From contig NW_003314307.1 in the NCBI RefSeq assembly GCF_000143415.4, positions 640,331 to 704,330 on the forward strand: a DNA stretch of 64,000 nucleotides, given 5' to 3'. The translations under genes and the position numbers were made by a program. Positions 13,451 through 26,400 of the stretch are shown here, in pieces; within the stretch, counting starts at the first letter, position 1, and the number at the start of each line of letters is the position of its first letter. The stretch is from Selaginella moellendorffii (lineage: Eukaryota > Streptophyta > Lycopodiopsida > Selaginellales > Selaginellaceae). Below the pieces are notes generated by a model. The model saw nothing but the letters and a program-made list of their open reading frames with translations. It searched no databases and had not been told where the DNA came from.

Positions 13451-14356
13451 GAATATGAGGATTGGTTGCAAGAGTAGGAGGAGTTGTACCACACACCATA
13501 AATGCCACCATCAATTGAGTTTGTTTGCTTAACTACAATCACATAGCATTGAGCAATTGCTCTAATTGTTACTCTAGAGTCAATGGAGTAGGAGATTGTT
13601 ACTTTGCTATGAAGATGATTAAAAAGGAAAGAGCAAAAGAAAAGCAATGGAAAAATTTAGAAAGAAAGGGAGACTTAAACAATGCAAAAGCTAGATTTAT
13701 ACAAAACTCTTAAATCTAAACACTCCTTAGGGACAATCAAAAGGTGCCCTTCATTTTCATAAATGTGAGTGCATGGAATATAGAAAGACAATACAAGAAA
13801 TGTGCATATTGGTCTAGATTGAAATCAATCTGATAGCTACTCAAATCCCACTACACTAATATTAGTATATGGCATCATAGTTATACACTTAGACATCACA
13901 CACACACACACAAACACATATATATTATGTGTTTGTGTGTGTATGTATATATATATACATATACATATATATATTAAATCATTTTGTAATTACAATTTAG
14001 AAAATTTAAATTTATAAAAATACTTATATATTCATATGTATTAAGAAGTAAAATATACAAGAAAAAATTCTTCTTTTAATTTATTGAAAGAGGTAATTTA
14101 GATTGGCACATTTAAGAAGTTAGAACAATTATTTAACTATATAAATATAACAACAGTATAAGTTTTAAATTAAATAAACTCTAAGAATAGTTGTAAATTA
14201 GATATTAATATTTTAAAGATGATAAATTAACATTTGTCAATGGCAAATATAACAATAATATTATTTTTTTTATTTTTAAGTGACACTTTGAAAGATCCTA
14301 ATCCAAGATCTCCTAATTTCTAATATCATAGGAAATTAATAATTATATTTAAAATT
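13451..14356. other. AT-rich intergenic stretch with a CA/TG/TA microsatellite
   Basis: Up to about 13720 there may be further gypsy remnant, without clear motifs. 13895-13975 is a simple repeat of CA, then TG, then TA steps that can fold back on itself. The remainder is AT-rich and directly precedes the lectin-like ORF. No gene is seen. Confidence 0.6.
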
Positions 14357-15295
14357 ATGAATAAACTTATTTTATTTAATCTATTTATACTTCTAAATTT
14401 CTTAAAGATTTATATGTATACAATGCATTCACCAAAAAATTCAAATAGTGAATGGGGAAAAAATAATACATTAAACAAAAATGAAATAGGAATGATTATT
14501 AGTGATGGATTTGAAGAACTTATAACTAGTATAAATTTATCAAAACATCATGAAGGATATAAAGCAAATTATGAAAATACAATAGAAGTTAATATTGGTA
14601 GAGCAATAATAATTGTACAATTTAAGCGTATGGATGGTAATCCTCCTACATGTTCAACAGGAGAAATATCAAAAGCTAAAGTTCAACCTAGAACATTAAG
14701 ATACGGATTTGAATATTTATTTGATTCATTTAGGGATGATATGCTTCAAGCATGTTCTGATGAATGCACTTTTACATCAAGAAAATATCAAATTGGTTAT
14801 AATGTTTTATTTTGGTCACCTGGGTCTAATTTAACCCAAAGAAAATACTATGGCCAATCTTTATTTCATAAACTAAATATTCATTATAATTTTAATGAGA
14901 ATTGTGATATTACATTGACAACTTTAAATGCTGGATCAAAACATGACAGCCTTTATACAGGTCAATTTATAATTTCTCCAAATCGAAAAAATATATTATT
15001 AGTTGAGAGTAATTGCAAAATTACTCTATATTCTAGAACTATATTAATATGGAGATCAGATAATATTGATGAATATTATGATTTATGTGTATTGAAAGTT
15101 AAAACTAATGGTCATATAGTTTTATATAATAAATATAGAAAAATAGTATGGTCTAATAAGAAATATTGCTCAAATTGTTTAAAACTAACATCTCTTACTT
15201 TACAAAATGATTGTAATTTAGTATCTTATGAAGCAAAATATCCAAATAAAGTTTGGTGGGCAACAAATTCTTTTAATAATAAAAATTGTCTATAA
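14357..15295 (+). CDS. Secreted protein with a C-terminal bulb-type (GNA-like) lectin domain
   Basis: This is an intronless 312-codon ORF with a hydrophobic N-terminus (about residues 1-22), typical of a signal peptide. Residues from about 192 to 308 look like a B-lectin (Galanthus agglutinin-type) beta-prism: the SLYTGQFIISP opening, then three carbohydrate-site segments. The third, QNDCNLVSY, fits the mannose-binding consensus QxDxNxVxY fully. The first two (VESNCKITLY, VKTNGHIVLY) are degenerate, so perhaps one site binds sugar. Cysteines flank the last repeats. Residues 25-190 are not recognised. The ORF and its surroundings are far richer in A and T than the gene-dense right part, with A/T-ending codons throughout. 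It could be a diverged plant lectin or a transferred gene; function beyond likely mannose binding is unknown. Confidence 0.7.
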   Translation: MNKLILFNLFILLNFLKIYMYTMHSPKNSNSEWGKNNTLNKNEIGMIISDGFEELITSINLSKHHEGYKANYENTIEVNIGRAIIIVQFKRMDGNPPTCSTGEISKAKVQPRTLRYGFEYLFDSFRDDMLQACSDECTFTSRKYQIGYNVLFWSPGSNLTQRKYYGQSLFHKLNIHYNFNENCDITLTTLNAGSKHDSLYTGQFIISPNRKNILLVESNCKITLYSRTILIWRSDNIDEYYDLCVLKVKTNGHIVLYNKYRKIVWSNKKYCSNCLKLTSLTLQNDCNLVSYEAKYPNKVWWATNSFNNKNCL

Positions 15296-18200
15296 TTATA
15301 CCAAAAGAAAAATTTATTTGTTAAGAAAGGATTTATTATAAATTCAAATGCTTTCTACAAACAGTTGTAAAGTGGATAATTTAATGAAAGTAGGTTTTTT
15401 AATCAATTATAATACTTATATATTTATAAAGTCTCTTATCAATTTATTGAATATTACTACAAGTGTAATTTTTCTTTTATACTTATGGTTTTGTAAATCA
15501 TGGTTTATAAATATATATAAACCAAATACTTAGCAATTATTTCATAAGTATTTCATTCGGGTGGTGAGCCACTTCTTATATATGTATATTCTTGGTATAG
15601 CAATTATGATTTCCAACATGAGGTCCACTCAACAAGTATAGCATCGACATTGAGGTTCCTTAATATTGATTTCACTGACAACTATAGCATGCACATTATG
15701 ACAGCTTCGATGGTAGCCAACAATGTTGATGAAGATAGCCATCTTTTCAAGCCATTTAACTTACTATGTATTCAACACTACAGGGTTAGAGCTAAGAATT
15801 TGAAATATCATTTACAGCTCTATCATCTTTCAACCAATATTTCTACAGCCACACATGTTCGAGCATGGCTAGAGAAGGCTCTTTTAGTGCTTTGACTTTG
15901 TCACGCCATCAGACATTGTTCCACTAAGTTAGTTTGCAAGTGATGCTTCTGCTTATACTTTTGCAATGGTTGCTATGGCAATCGTTGGTGTGGATCAAAT
16001 GCATAACACTACAAACATCATGTTCATTTATAAAGTATTTATAATATTCTGACTAGATTTTTTTTGTGAACTTCAAAAGTAAGTCAATATGGACCATGTC
16101 TATCATAAGCTCAAATTGCCATGGTTTGCTGGGGAGATGCCAAATCATATTTTCTATAATCTCCAGCTAAGGATAAAAATATATTCAACATTGCACTCTC
16201 CACTATTGTCTTAAAAATTCTTAACAATATGCCTTGGGACCATATATAGAAGTAACTACACTTTGTCTCATTCATATATGGAAAGAATTTCAATATATAT
16301 CTTTCATAATCTTTTTTCGTGGCTCATAATGCATGTTTTATTAATAGGTGCATGGCCACTTCATCCTTGAAAACCCTCAAGAAATCTCTATTTGTTGCAG
16401 TTGCCATGTTTGCAAAAAGCTTAGAATCGAAAAACAAATATGAGATATTAGTTGGTGCCACCATTGCAAGAACAAATGAACATTTTTCCAAACTTTGTGG
16501 GTCCACGGCAAATTCTATCCAAATAGTGGTCACCCCCAAGATGTTTGCATGGAGGACACTTATATAGACTTGATGTTCACTTCTACTCAAATGTTCGGTG
16601 CAATCAAACTTTTAGAGACAAAGAAGCCACCAACAAGCCACTTTGTATTCTCCACTAGTGCCAATCAAAGCTCGCCAAAGGTTATTGCATTCAAGGCTGA
16701 TTAAAGTACTGTGCACTTTCATTTTCTATTCCATAATGTGCTTTCATTTTTTGTTTGTACAATATATTGTCTATATGCCATATAGTTGTATTTGGAATCC
16801 ATTATATCAACTTGATGCTAGATTGCAACCTTAAAGTCTCTTGCAAGACTCTCCACCAAACTTCAGTTTCACTTCCAACAAGTCTAACTCTACTTTAGCT
16901 GTCAAACATGTCCTCTTTCCAATTGAGAACCACTTCAATATAGTACTCCTCTTAAAGATCTATCTAGAAGCTATCTCCATAAGATCCTTAGAGTGTGAAT
17001 CCTTCTTCCTCCTATACATTGACTCCTTCTTGGCCAAGGAGAAGTTGTTGAACTTTTTAGGCCGTTAGATCTGGCCAATTAGCACAATTGGATGCAGGTT
17101 TCAAAAAATCTTTTCGAAGTTTAGGTGTGGAGTACAGCTCGGGCTGTGGGCAGAAGGTGTGAGTGATACTTGTTTCTTTGTGTGACCTAGGAGGGATAAA
17201 ACTCTCCTTTTACCACAGCTCCTCTCAGCCACGAAGTTTTCAAGGGAAGCACATTGCCCAGCACCAAAGATGGAGGCCCAAGAGCTTGTAGGCCTAGGAG
17301 CTCTAGGGTCTATAGAGAAGCGAAAGAGGAGGCAGCCACTAACCAACACCGTCCTGCTCAAGCATGAGGATGTTTGTGGTGTTAGCAGCCACCCAAGATC
17401 CTTTTTGCAAAAGTTCTCACTTCTTTCCCTAGGGCTGGACTAGTAGTGGAATGCTATGGCCAGCACTCTGGAGCAGTGAAGCACCAAGTGGAGTGCCATG
17501 GCTATCCAACAGCCTAAGTGTCGTGGGAAATTGATTGATTCAGTCTGCTACTAGCACTCAGTTCTCTGGTGAGTGTTTACCATTTGAATTTATGGGCATA
17601 GATCTGGGAGACAGGGTGTTGGGGCAAAGAATTGCTAGGGCACAAGCCATGGACAGCAGGCAACAAAAAATGTTGCTTGCTATGGGTCTATGATCCTCCT
17701 GCATTGCTTATTAATTTTTTTGGCTCTTGGAAAACTCCTAATATAAGGGATTGTATGGGCATGAGAACAAGAGCTCTTAGGGTTTTGTAGAGCATGGCTG
17801 TTGAGTTTGGTGGTGATTGTGCAGTAGATGCAAAACCATTGGGCAAAGAATATCATTTCCTATGATTAAAATTCATTTTCACTTAAACTTGCCCCAATCA
17901 CTTAATATAATTAAGATGCCAATTACCTTATCATACATTTTCTTCTTTATGTATATGTTTAATTGATAGATAGAGTCACCCCTCACCAATTGATAACGTA
18001 ATTCTTTGTCTATACTAATGTATTGATCTGGTAATTACAACAATTCCATATAGATTGCCTCTCTCTAGACACGAGACTTACATTTTAAACATGAGATTGA
18101 CAGTCAAAGTCTGGCAAATTAAACACCTTTATAAATCTTTTGACTAACTACAAACATGGTTTATTAGTACTATGGAATATCAAGTTTTAAATTTAGTTTA

Positions 18201-18829
18201 TATCTAATATATATTAATAACAATTATTTTTTTAGTTTTACCTAGGTCTGGGTAGTAGTATTAGTGTTCTTAAGATTTTATTGTTCTATATTCTAAGTAA
18301 AGCACATGGCAAAGTAATTCTTTGCTAATATTTATATTAAATATATATTAAACTAATTTATTTTTATTTATTTCTAACAATTTTTTATTTCTATGTTAGA
18401 CTTTGTTTAGGTCTGAGTAATATATTAATGTTATTAAAATATTAGCTATATATTTATTCATATTCCACGTAAACACATAATAATTAAATAATGCTTCCTA
18501 GTAGTCCTTCTTTACTTTTGTTTGAGTCTGGGTAGTAATAAATTAGTTTTTTAATTCTAAATTTGTTTGTATCCCAAGTAAAAAATATGATTTACATATA
18601 ATATCTAATAAATAAAATTAATTTTTAGTAATTCTTGATTTAATTTTTTGGTCTGAAATATATTCATATTCTAATAACTGTAAAAAAGTATTCTTAGCAA
18701 TTTTTATTCTACGTTTTCTGGGTTAAGTATTAAATTTTGTAAAATCTTAGTGTTCCAAATCAATAATTCCAAATTGAGAATATATTAATATTCTAAATAT
18801 ATATTCTATGCTGTATAATATTAATATTG
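15296..18829. other. AT-rich region without a supported gene
   Basis: Short frames around 15650-15895 and 16110-16590 (both strands) look like decayed coding sequence broken by many stops; no family was recognised. 17100-17860 is less AT-rich and unremarkable. From about 18230 the sequence is a set of loosely repeated units (see the separate repeat). Confidence 0.5.

Positions 18830-18865
<36 letters not shown>
18230..18865 (+). repeat. Degenerate periodic repeat ending in a GA microsatellite
   Basis: At least four loosely similar units spaced about 125-190 bp share a TCTGGGTAGTA-like core, then TTCTTAAGATTTT-like and TATTCCAAGTAAA-like blocks. The array ends in a pure GA run at about 18832-18865. 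A second copy at about 45600-46065 ends in TG/TA repeats, so this is a dispersed family. Confidence 0.6.
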
Positions 18866-18870
<5 letters not shown>

Positions 18871-19040
18871 ATATATTATTGATTTTTGTACTCATAGAGC
18901 ATTTGCTGGGCAATGTCTAATATACAAATGAGAAAAAGACAAGATTTTAAGTTATGCTGCCGGCCAAGATTTTGTTCCTCACAAAATAATTTTGTTATAG
19001 TTTTTCTATGTACATCGCTGATCAAAAATTTCGTTCACAA

Positions 19041-20888
19041 TCAAATGATGGTCTCCCCGCTTTCACAGTTTCCAACGCTAACTTCAATCATCTTCTTGGT
19101 GGATTTCACGACTCTACAGCATTGCCTTCTCGGGGCCTGCATTCACAACAAAACAGGTTAGCAACACTACAAAGGAGAAATGGTAGAAAAATAAACGAAA
19201 CAGCACTTACCAAGTGCCAAGAATCGTCGGCCTGTTCTTTCGTCACTATAATCTCCTCCAGAGAGCCTGGAGAGTGCTGGAGCGTCGACTTGCACTCTCC
19301 TCCTCCTCGCTGCCGACGGTCTCGACTATAGCTGCTAATCGTCTCCCCGGCTTCGTCGCCATAGCCAACTTCTTTCATGTAAAAGATAGTTGGCTGCTCG
19401 CACGGACTCTTCAAGAATGGCCGGGTGTTGAAAGGAAAGCCAATGTCGTCCATCCTTCTATACCAGCTCAAGAAGGTCCGCATTGGCAGCTCCAGCAACC
19501 GTGGAGGAAGTATCCCTCTGTAGACCTGGACAGCATATCCCCACGACACCGAGATGGACCATCTCTTGTACTTGTCGTAGCAAATCGACTGCTGGAGCAC
19601 ACCCCCTGGGTCCACTCTCATCGAGCTCTTGAAGTGCCTGAGCGCTTCAATCTGCGTAGTGTTTGGGAACACGGGGTCGATCAGGTCGAGGTGGTGGATC
19701 GAGACGAGCGGAGTCACTGGATGTGCTGCGAGGAGTCCAAACGCATCCCCATATATGTCGAACTGCCAGGAGAAGAGAGACAAAACCTAAGAAACTTGAA
19801 AGAAAGAAGCAAGAACTTCAAACACATACCTGGTGAAATCCCGGTTCTTTGGTGAGAGGAACTCCGAGCTCGGAGAGACAAGCCTGGATTCGATCGTCGC
19901 TGCCGTAAAGGTAGGGGTACTTCATAATGCATCGGTCCTGGACCTTCGCGAGAGCCTTGGCGAGAGGATAACTTATCGCGAAGCCACCACCTCCGTAAGC
20001 CATGTTGTACGAGAAATGAATGTTCTGAGTGTGGCTCTCGGAATGGGAGCCAATGTAGTAGAACTTGCGGTGGTCGTACTTGGACAAGATCCTCACCAAG
20101 TTCTCAGGAACAAACATCGTGTCGTCGTCTCCCATCACGAACCAGTGCACGTCCGTGAGGTTCTGCCGGAACGTCTCGGACACGACGCGAGAGATTCTGA
20201 TCCCCGACCGCCCGCCTTTCTTGTTGGTGTAGTTGAACTTGGCCGTGTCTTCGGAGATCCTCATCGGCGGCAGCGCCTTGGACCAGCTGCTCACCGCCTT
20301 GTCCAGCCACACAAACCCCCGCATTTCCCCCGGCCGCCACCACAGCTTCACGTACTCCTGCCTCTTCTCCCACAGCTTGGCCGACGCCGCGATCCCGAAA
20401 ACTATGTTGGCCAGCCCCGTCTCGTACCCGGGAGCCGGAGAGGACCCTTTCTCCGGCTCGTGCGAGGGCGCTATACTGCTGTGGAAAGGCTGCTGTTCTT
20501 CCTGCATGGGCGGAAGATCGTCGTCCAAGTATCTCACCATGTCCCGCTCTAAGTCGTCTTGGGCTTCGATGGCCCGGTTGAGCTCCTCGGCCTGCCTGAA
20601 AGCCTCATCGTCGCTGTGCTTGCACGAGTAGAGAACTCCACACCCGGGGCCCCCGAACACGAACATGAAGTACATGAACATGAACACCATAGCCGATAGA
20701 ACGATTGCCAGCCGCAAGCTCCCAACACCTGTGAGCTGCTCTATCCTGTTGCTAGTACCTTTGACGACTCTGATACACTCCTCGTCGTCGTAGAGCACGG
20801 GCTTCATGCTGCTCCGGTGCTTCTTCTTGGAGAAGAACATCCTTCTTCCTTGAGACCCTGGAGGAATTCCCCAAAGACTGAGTATCAT
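19041..20888 (-). CDS. DUF604 family, GT31-like Golgi glycosyltransferase
   Basis: Three exons (20888-19830, 19762-19211, 19136-19041) give 568 residues with clean GT-AG introns. It looks like a type II membrane protein: a basic N-terminus, a hydrophobic anchor at about residues 57-78 (RLAIVLSAMVFMFMYFMF), an acidic stem, then a lumenal domain. The catalytic core shows WFVMGDDDTMFVPENLV, a DxD-type metal and nucleotide-sugar site, followed by GGGGFAIS and YPYLYGSDD, typical of the plant DUF604 branch of the beta-1,3-glycosyltransferases. The C-terminal exon supplies APRRQCCRVV, the usual end of the family. Donor and acceptor sugars are unknown. It is divergent from the RPS5 gene, with about 800 bp of shared upstream sequence. 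Start chosen as the first ATG before the conserved region. Confidence 0.88.
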
Positions 20889-21696
20889 TTTTGCTGCTAG
20901 GCCTCCTCTGAGAAAGAAAAAGCTTACCTCACAGAGCCGAGAGATCTCGCGACGCCCAGTCGCGCTCCTGGGTCAAATTTGACGATGGCCGGCTCTCACA
21001 AGTTCCAAAGCCGTGTCTTTGACGTTTTCTCCCGCTGACAAAGCAATCCGAGAGAGCCGCGCAAAACGACGATCATCGCTCTCCCTGATCCACCCTTAGC
21101 TCCCAATTTTTAGCCCCTCTCTCCACACCTGGAATCTGGATCGAAAGAAAGGGAAGAAAGGGAGGAGCACTCGCGCGAAAGTGAAAGGCCGCGGGAATAT
21201 CAGCGTCCCAGCGGCAATGAGCGCACGAATCTAGATCTGACCCTCTTGCGTCGTGCAAGCAGGCGACCAAAAAAAGAGAGAGAGTGAGAGAGAGAGAAGA
21301 AAAAGAAATCGTCCCTAGCACTGGAGCACGCCTCTTGCATCCGGCGATGGAATCTCCCTAGAATTGAGGATCTCTAGCGCTGCTACAGTGCCGCGGTCTT
21401 AACCTAAGCTCGCTCGAAAGATGCTTAATGGAATTTCCGTGAAAGCGATGGCCGCGCTTCCGGCGAGCAATGCAGGAGGTCGCGATGGCTTTCCCGAGGA
21501 TCGCCAATGCCTCCTTAACGCAGCCAACGCGCTTGGACAAGAATGCCGCCATAGACCACGAAGAACACAGCGTAACGGGAAAAACGAAGGAAAAAAAAAT
21601 TGTATTTCTTTTTTCCTGCTGGGCCTTGGAATCGAACACAGGACCGCTCGAAGGAATTTTAGGGTTCTTGGGTTTTGTAGGGTTTAGCGGGACAAC
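20889..21696. promoter_or_regulatory. Bidirectional intergenic region between the DUF604 gene and RPS5
   Basis: 808 bp separate two divergent start codons. It contains a GA-rich run at about 21273-21307 and the motif AGGGTTT twice just before the RPS5 ATG (21661-21685), close to telo-box elements common before plant ribosomal-protein genes. ORFs here do not resemble proteins. Confidence 0.55.
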
Positions 21697-22572
<876 letters not shown>

Positions 22573-22632
22573 AGAGAATTTTTTCCACCACAGGTTTATT
22601 GTTTTCACTTCGCTTGAGATTGAATCAATAGT

Positions 22633-24277
22633 TTAAGCGATGGTTGCACTGTACAGCTTTTTTATCTCCTCTACGTCGTCGTAGCTCCCCAAGAAAATTG
22701 GAGACCTCTCGTGGAGGTGTTTGGGGACTAGATCGAGTGCCTAGGAACATAGATTTTAGAACAAACGGGAGTTAAAAAGCTAAATTTTACCCGCTCTTTC
22801 CCTGTGAAAGCCTGACCCCCGGCTTGCTCAACGAGATAGGACATTGGAAACACCTCATAGAGAACTCTGGTAAAAAAAGAGTGAGTTAAAAAAAAAATTC
22901 CGGGGAAGCGTTCTTTCTCACCGTAATTTTCCAAAGGGGCTCTTTTTGTCAGCTGGGTACATGAAAATTCCACCGTACAAAAGTGTGCGATGGACATCAG
23001 CTACCATACTAAAGATCAAATATTCTTAAAAACTGAGAATTCGATATAAAATTTAGAGTAATCTTGCCTGCCAATGTATCTGAGCGACTTTGGTGACGAG
23101 TCATCTTTGGGGAACTTTGCATTCTCCACATATCTGTCATAAATCAAAATCTTACTTTTTAAAAAGAAAACACTAAACTTACAATCTAGTGGGCTCGTCC
23201 CAGTTCTTTGCATTGCCCTCATTCACGGAATAAATTTTTCCCTTCTTTGGTATCTGCAAAGAAAAAATCATCAATCTTGGGCATCTCACAATCATCCATT
23301 GTAATAATGAAAGGAATCATCTTTTACGAACTTACCTTAATGTCAGGATGTGTCAATATAAATTCTCCCAGGGATGGATCTAGAGTAAACCCATTCACGC
23401 CCGATCCAGTAGAAAACACGAGCTAAGAGAAGAACAAAGCATTAAACTTTGTAAGTTTGTGAAGTTCTTACCGTGCATGAGCTACCGTACATGCAATACC
23501 CAGCCGCGACCATTTCACTGCCAGGCTTGAGAACATCATCGTTGCTGCCTGCGTTGTCATGATCCAGTAGAAAAATCCCAAAAATCTGCAGCAAAACCTG
23601 GTTTTGACGATCAATCTAGTGGAAAGGGCTTACAGTTCCAATCGAAACACCACAGTCGATGTTAGACGAGCCATCCAGAGGATCAAAGACCACACAGTAT
23701 CTAAGATCAGTCGAGAAAAGAATTAGCGACGTTTGAGTTATAGTTTACTTACTTGCCACGGTGAGATGCCTCCACAAAGATCGCCTCCTCCAGCTCCTCG
23801 GACACAAGAACATTCTAAGCAAAACAAAGAGCAAATCCTTAGAAAGTAGGCAAGCATGGATTTTTACTCACAGTTCTTCCACTGCTGCTAAGCGCCTTGA
23901 CGAAAACATCGTTTGACAACACATCCAGCTTCTTCTGTTCTTCACCCTGTACAGGAAAATGTACGGAAAACCTTGCAATCGAATCGAAGTTTCCAATTCC
24001 AACTCACCTGGACATTGGTTTCTCCTGCAAGGCCAATCAACTTGGCCAATCCAGCCTGAAACAAAAAAGGAAAAAGATTCCCAGATTGCAATCGCTAGGA
24101 AGAAATCTGTTCGCCCACCTTGTTCACTGCCGAGCACACGAACTTACATCCGAGAACAATGTGACTGAGCAAAATGGTGAGATCGCCGCGAGCCTCGGGA
24201 TGCTTGCTCTGCTCGTTGAGCACGAACCGAGTGATTGTCATGAGATCGGTGCGCTGGGCATCAGCTTGATGATCCAT
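22633..24277 (-). CDS. Fructose-1,6-bisphosphatase, cytosolic
   Basis: Twelve exons give 339 residues, the length of the cytosolic enzyme. Borders are 24277-24119, 24055-24008, 23946-23872, 23814-23753, 23700-23634, 23585-23472, 23422-23336, 23253-23183, 23133-23068, 23008-22922, 22866-22791, 22740-22633. It hydrolyses fructose-1,6-bisphosphate to fructose-6-phosphate, the committed step of sucrose synthesis in the cytosol. Signatures include [18 protein letters not shown] (metal and substrate site), [11 protein letters not shown] and the C-terminal [16 protein letters not shown] and LGSYDDVEE. There is no transit peptide and no cysteine-bearing redox loop, which argues against the plastid form. 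The intron at 23067-23009 has a GC donor (CAG|GCAAGA); the frame closes only with it. The start is the [14 protein letters not shown] methionine. Confidence 0.96.
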
Positions 24278-26080
24278 GCCTCCAAACTCCAATCCAGAAA
24301 AACCCAAAAATGTCCAATCCCAAAACCAAGAGAGGAAAAAAAAAAGAAAAAACTACACGAACCTCGCTCGTCAAACAAGCATCACACACCTATTTTGCCG
24401 CCCGGATATACCATCCACGTGGCGTCTCGTGGTTGCCAAGTGTGAAACAAAGCTCTTATCTGCGTTTTCTCTCCAGAAATATTGGAGCGAAACAAAAGCT
24501 TGGTCACAAGGCCATCATGATTCCACCATAGCTTTGATCTTCCACTTATTTTAAAAACCATACAAATCGCTAACTATATAGTGATCTTTGATCTTTATCA
24601 TCGTTCTTTCCACAAAGTGGTGGTGATTCTGGAAAGCAAAAGAGCCACTTTCGGTGCTTGATCTCTTAATTAAAAAAGTGCCTCTTCTTCTTGTCTCCTT
24701 GTTCTTGATCCTCCAGTTCTTCGTCCTTGCTTTCCTCCTTCTCGCGGTCCTCGTAAATCGCATACCCGCCAGATCCAGCCTCGGTTTTGTTCCTTGCTCC
24801 GGCTTCATACTGAAAGAACAAACATTGATCCAGAAAAAGAAGAAAAAATTCAATTTTTTTTTGTTCTTACCATGCCTCCCACACTGCCAAGGCTCGCCTT
24901 GGCATCGTCCAATCTCCCCTTCACGTCTTCCTGCATTTTCGAGCTTGTGTAGTCACTGTCATCCATCGACTCGTTGTCCTTTCGGACACCATATCCGGAG
25001 CTTCGATCGTAATCGCCATCCTCTTGTTTCTTACTCCGCCCACCATAGCCATCTCCTTGAGTGTAGTCTTCCTCCTCTGGTTTCTTCGTTCGGTCACCAT
25101 AGCTGTAGTCGTCGCTCTTCGTTCCATAACCTCCAATGTCATCGCTCTTCTTTCCATAGCCTCCAAATTCATCGCTCTTTTTTTCCGAATCGGTGCTGAA
25201 CTCGTCGGAGGTTTTCCCGTAGCCTCCACCGCTGTAATCGTCGGATTTCTTGCCATATCCACTGGAGTAGTCATCGGATTTTCTCCCGTAGCCTTCACCT
25301 TCGTTGTCGTAGTCGTCAGATTTCTTTCTGCCGCCATAACCACCACCTCCACTGCCGTAGTCGTCAGATTTGGCCTTGTATCCATCCTCATTGTCGTCGT
25401 AGTTGGAAGAATTCTTGCTCCTTCCTCCTCCATAGCCGCCGCTATAGTTGTCCTCCCCTGTGGCTACGCCCTCGGTGTTGGAATCGTCGTAGTTACTCCT
25501 CCTTCCCGTGTAAGACATTGTCGCGAAACGCTGCGAAATTACCACAAGAATGTATGTAAGTTGACGACTTTAGATCAGAGAATGCTTCAACTCACCAGAG
25601 AAACTTCTGAAACTTTCGAGAGAACTATGGAAGAACTTTTCCTGGCCGATATATCCGTGAGAAGCTCGAGGGCGTCGTTTTATACTGATAGATTTGCCCG
25701 CGGATCGACGAGTAAACTCCCTATAGCCGGTTCCCAGACACAGAGCAACCGACACCTGCAAGTTCCAGCAAGCATATCTCCACGAAATGTATACGCATAT
25801 ACCACCCGCGCGATAAAAGCTTTACGATGTCTCTCTCGTGCTCGTGAAGGCCACCAAACGGAGTAGTGATTTTCTTAAAGGGGCCCGGCGATGACCAATT
25901 CACCCACATTCATGCATGGTAAATCTCCACCGACGCATCCATCTGGGATTATTTTTCGCGTAGAATATAGATCATACTCTGCACGAACGATACCAAGGAT
26001 CATCCGTGAGTTTACTGTGCTGGACAAAGTTTCTTCCCCAAAATCTTGAGTAGAAAGGATGTTCGATCACCTTCTGTTCT
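23931..26080 (-). repeat. Tandem duplication, unit A (FBPase 5' part and first ASR-type gene)
   Basis: This segment aligns with 26080-28202 in order. It runs from the middle of FBPase exon 3 through exons 1-2, the promoter, the ASR-type gene and its upstream region, ending at a GATCAC at both right borders. Confidence 0.82.
24666..25518 (-). CDS. Tyr/Gly/Ser-rich repeat protein with an eroded ASR (ABA/WDS) domain, copy 1
   Basis: Two exons (25518-24871, 24809-24666) give 263 residues. Residues 1 to about 190 are low-complexity repeats of the type KSDDY, GGYGKKSDD and YSGGGYGK, rich in Tyr, Gly, Ser, Asp and Lys and surely disordered. The C-terminus matches copy 2 but is shortened by several in-frame losses. 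KEHRRHERIG, the AGAYAA helix end, AKVDPEHG and IAAAVAT are all missing; YEAG, NKTEAG and SGGYAIYE remain. ASR proteins are small hydrophilic drought/ABA-induced plant proteins that bind zinc and DNA or protect other proteins. With the domain this reduced, that activity is doubtful here. MSY is chosen as start because QRFATMSY is shared by both copies and an AG acceptor-like site lies just upstream, suggesting a 5'UTR intron. Confidence 0.8.
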
Positions 26081-26400
26081 TCACCCTCTACACAGGAAAC
26101 CTTGGCAATCGAATCAATTCCAACAAGATTGCACCCTCTCCTGCGAGGCCAATCCAGCGTGAAAACAAGGAAAAGATTCGTCGCTTCGAAGAAATTTCTT
26201 CACCCGCCTTGTTTACTGCCGCGCACAAGAACTTACATCAAAATGATGAGATCGCCGCGCGGGATGCTCTGCTAAATTGTCATGAGACCGGTGAGTTGGA
26301 CTCCAAATTCCAACCCGAAACACCAAAAAGAAATCCACGTGTTGCCAAGTGAACTCTTATCTGTGTTTTCTCTCCAGAAATATTGGAGCGAACCATCTTG
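26080..26400 (-). pseudogene. FBPase 5' fragment relic
   Basis: Aligned to 23931-24420, it keeps scraps of exon 3, exon 2 and exon 1 (the part of exon 1 around 26216-26290) with deletions that destroy the frame. It has no downstream exons. It arose as a passenger of the tandem duplication whose left break lies inside FBPase exon 3. Confidence 0.78.

Noticed and set aside
15348-15533. 61-codon ORF after the lectin-like gene
   Set aside because: Hydrophobic AT-rich translation without any motif; expected by chance in such composition.
17101-17361. 86-codon minus-strand ORF in a less AT-rich patch
   Set aside because: No domain, no splice context and no related copy in the window.
24278-24307. 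Upstream in-frame extension of FBPase (ten extra residues before MDHQAD)
   Set aside because: Family members begin at MDH, and the extra residues are not conserved.
25024-25866. 280-codon plus-strand ORFs opposite both ASR-type genes
   Set aside because: They are antisense shadows of repetitive codons (GGY/KSDD read backwards as hydrophobic runs); the minus strand carries the ABA/WDS domain and proper splice sites.
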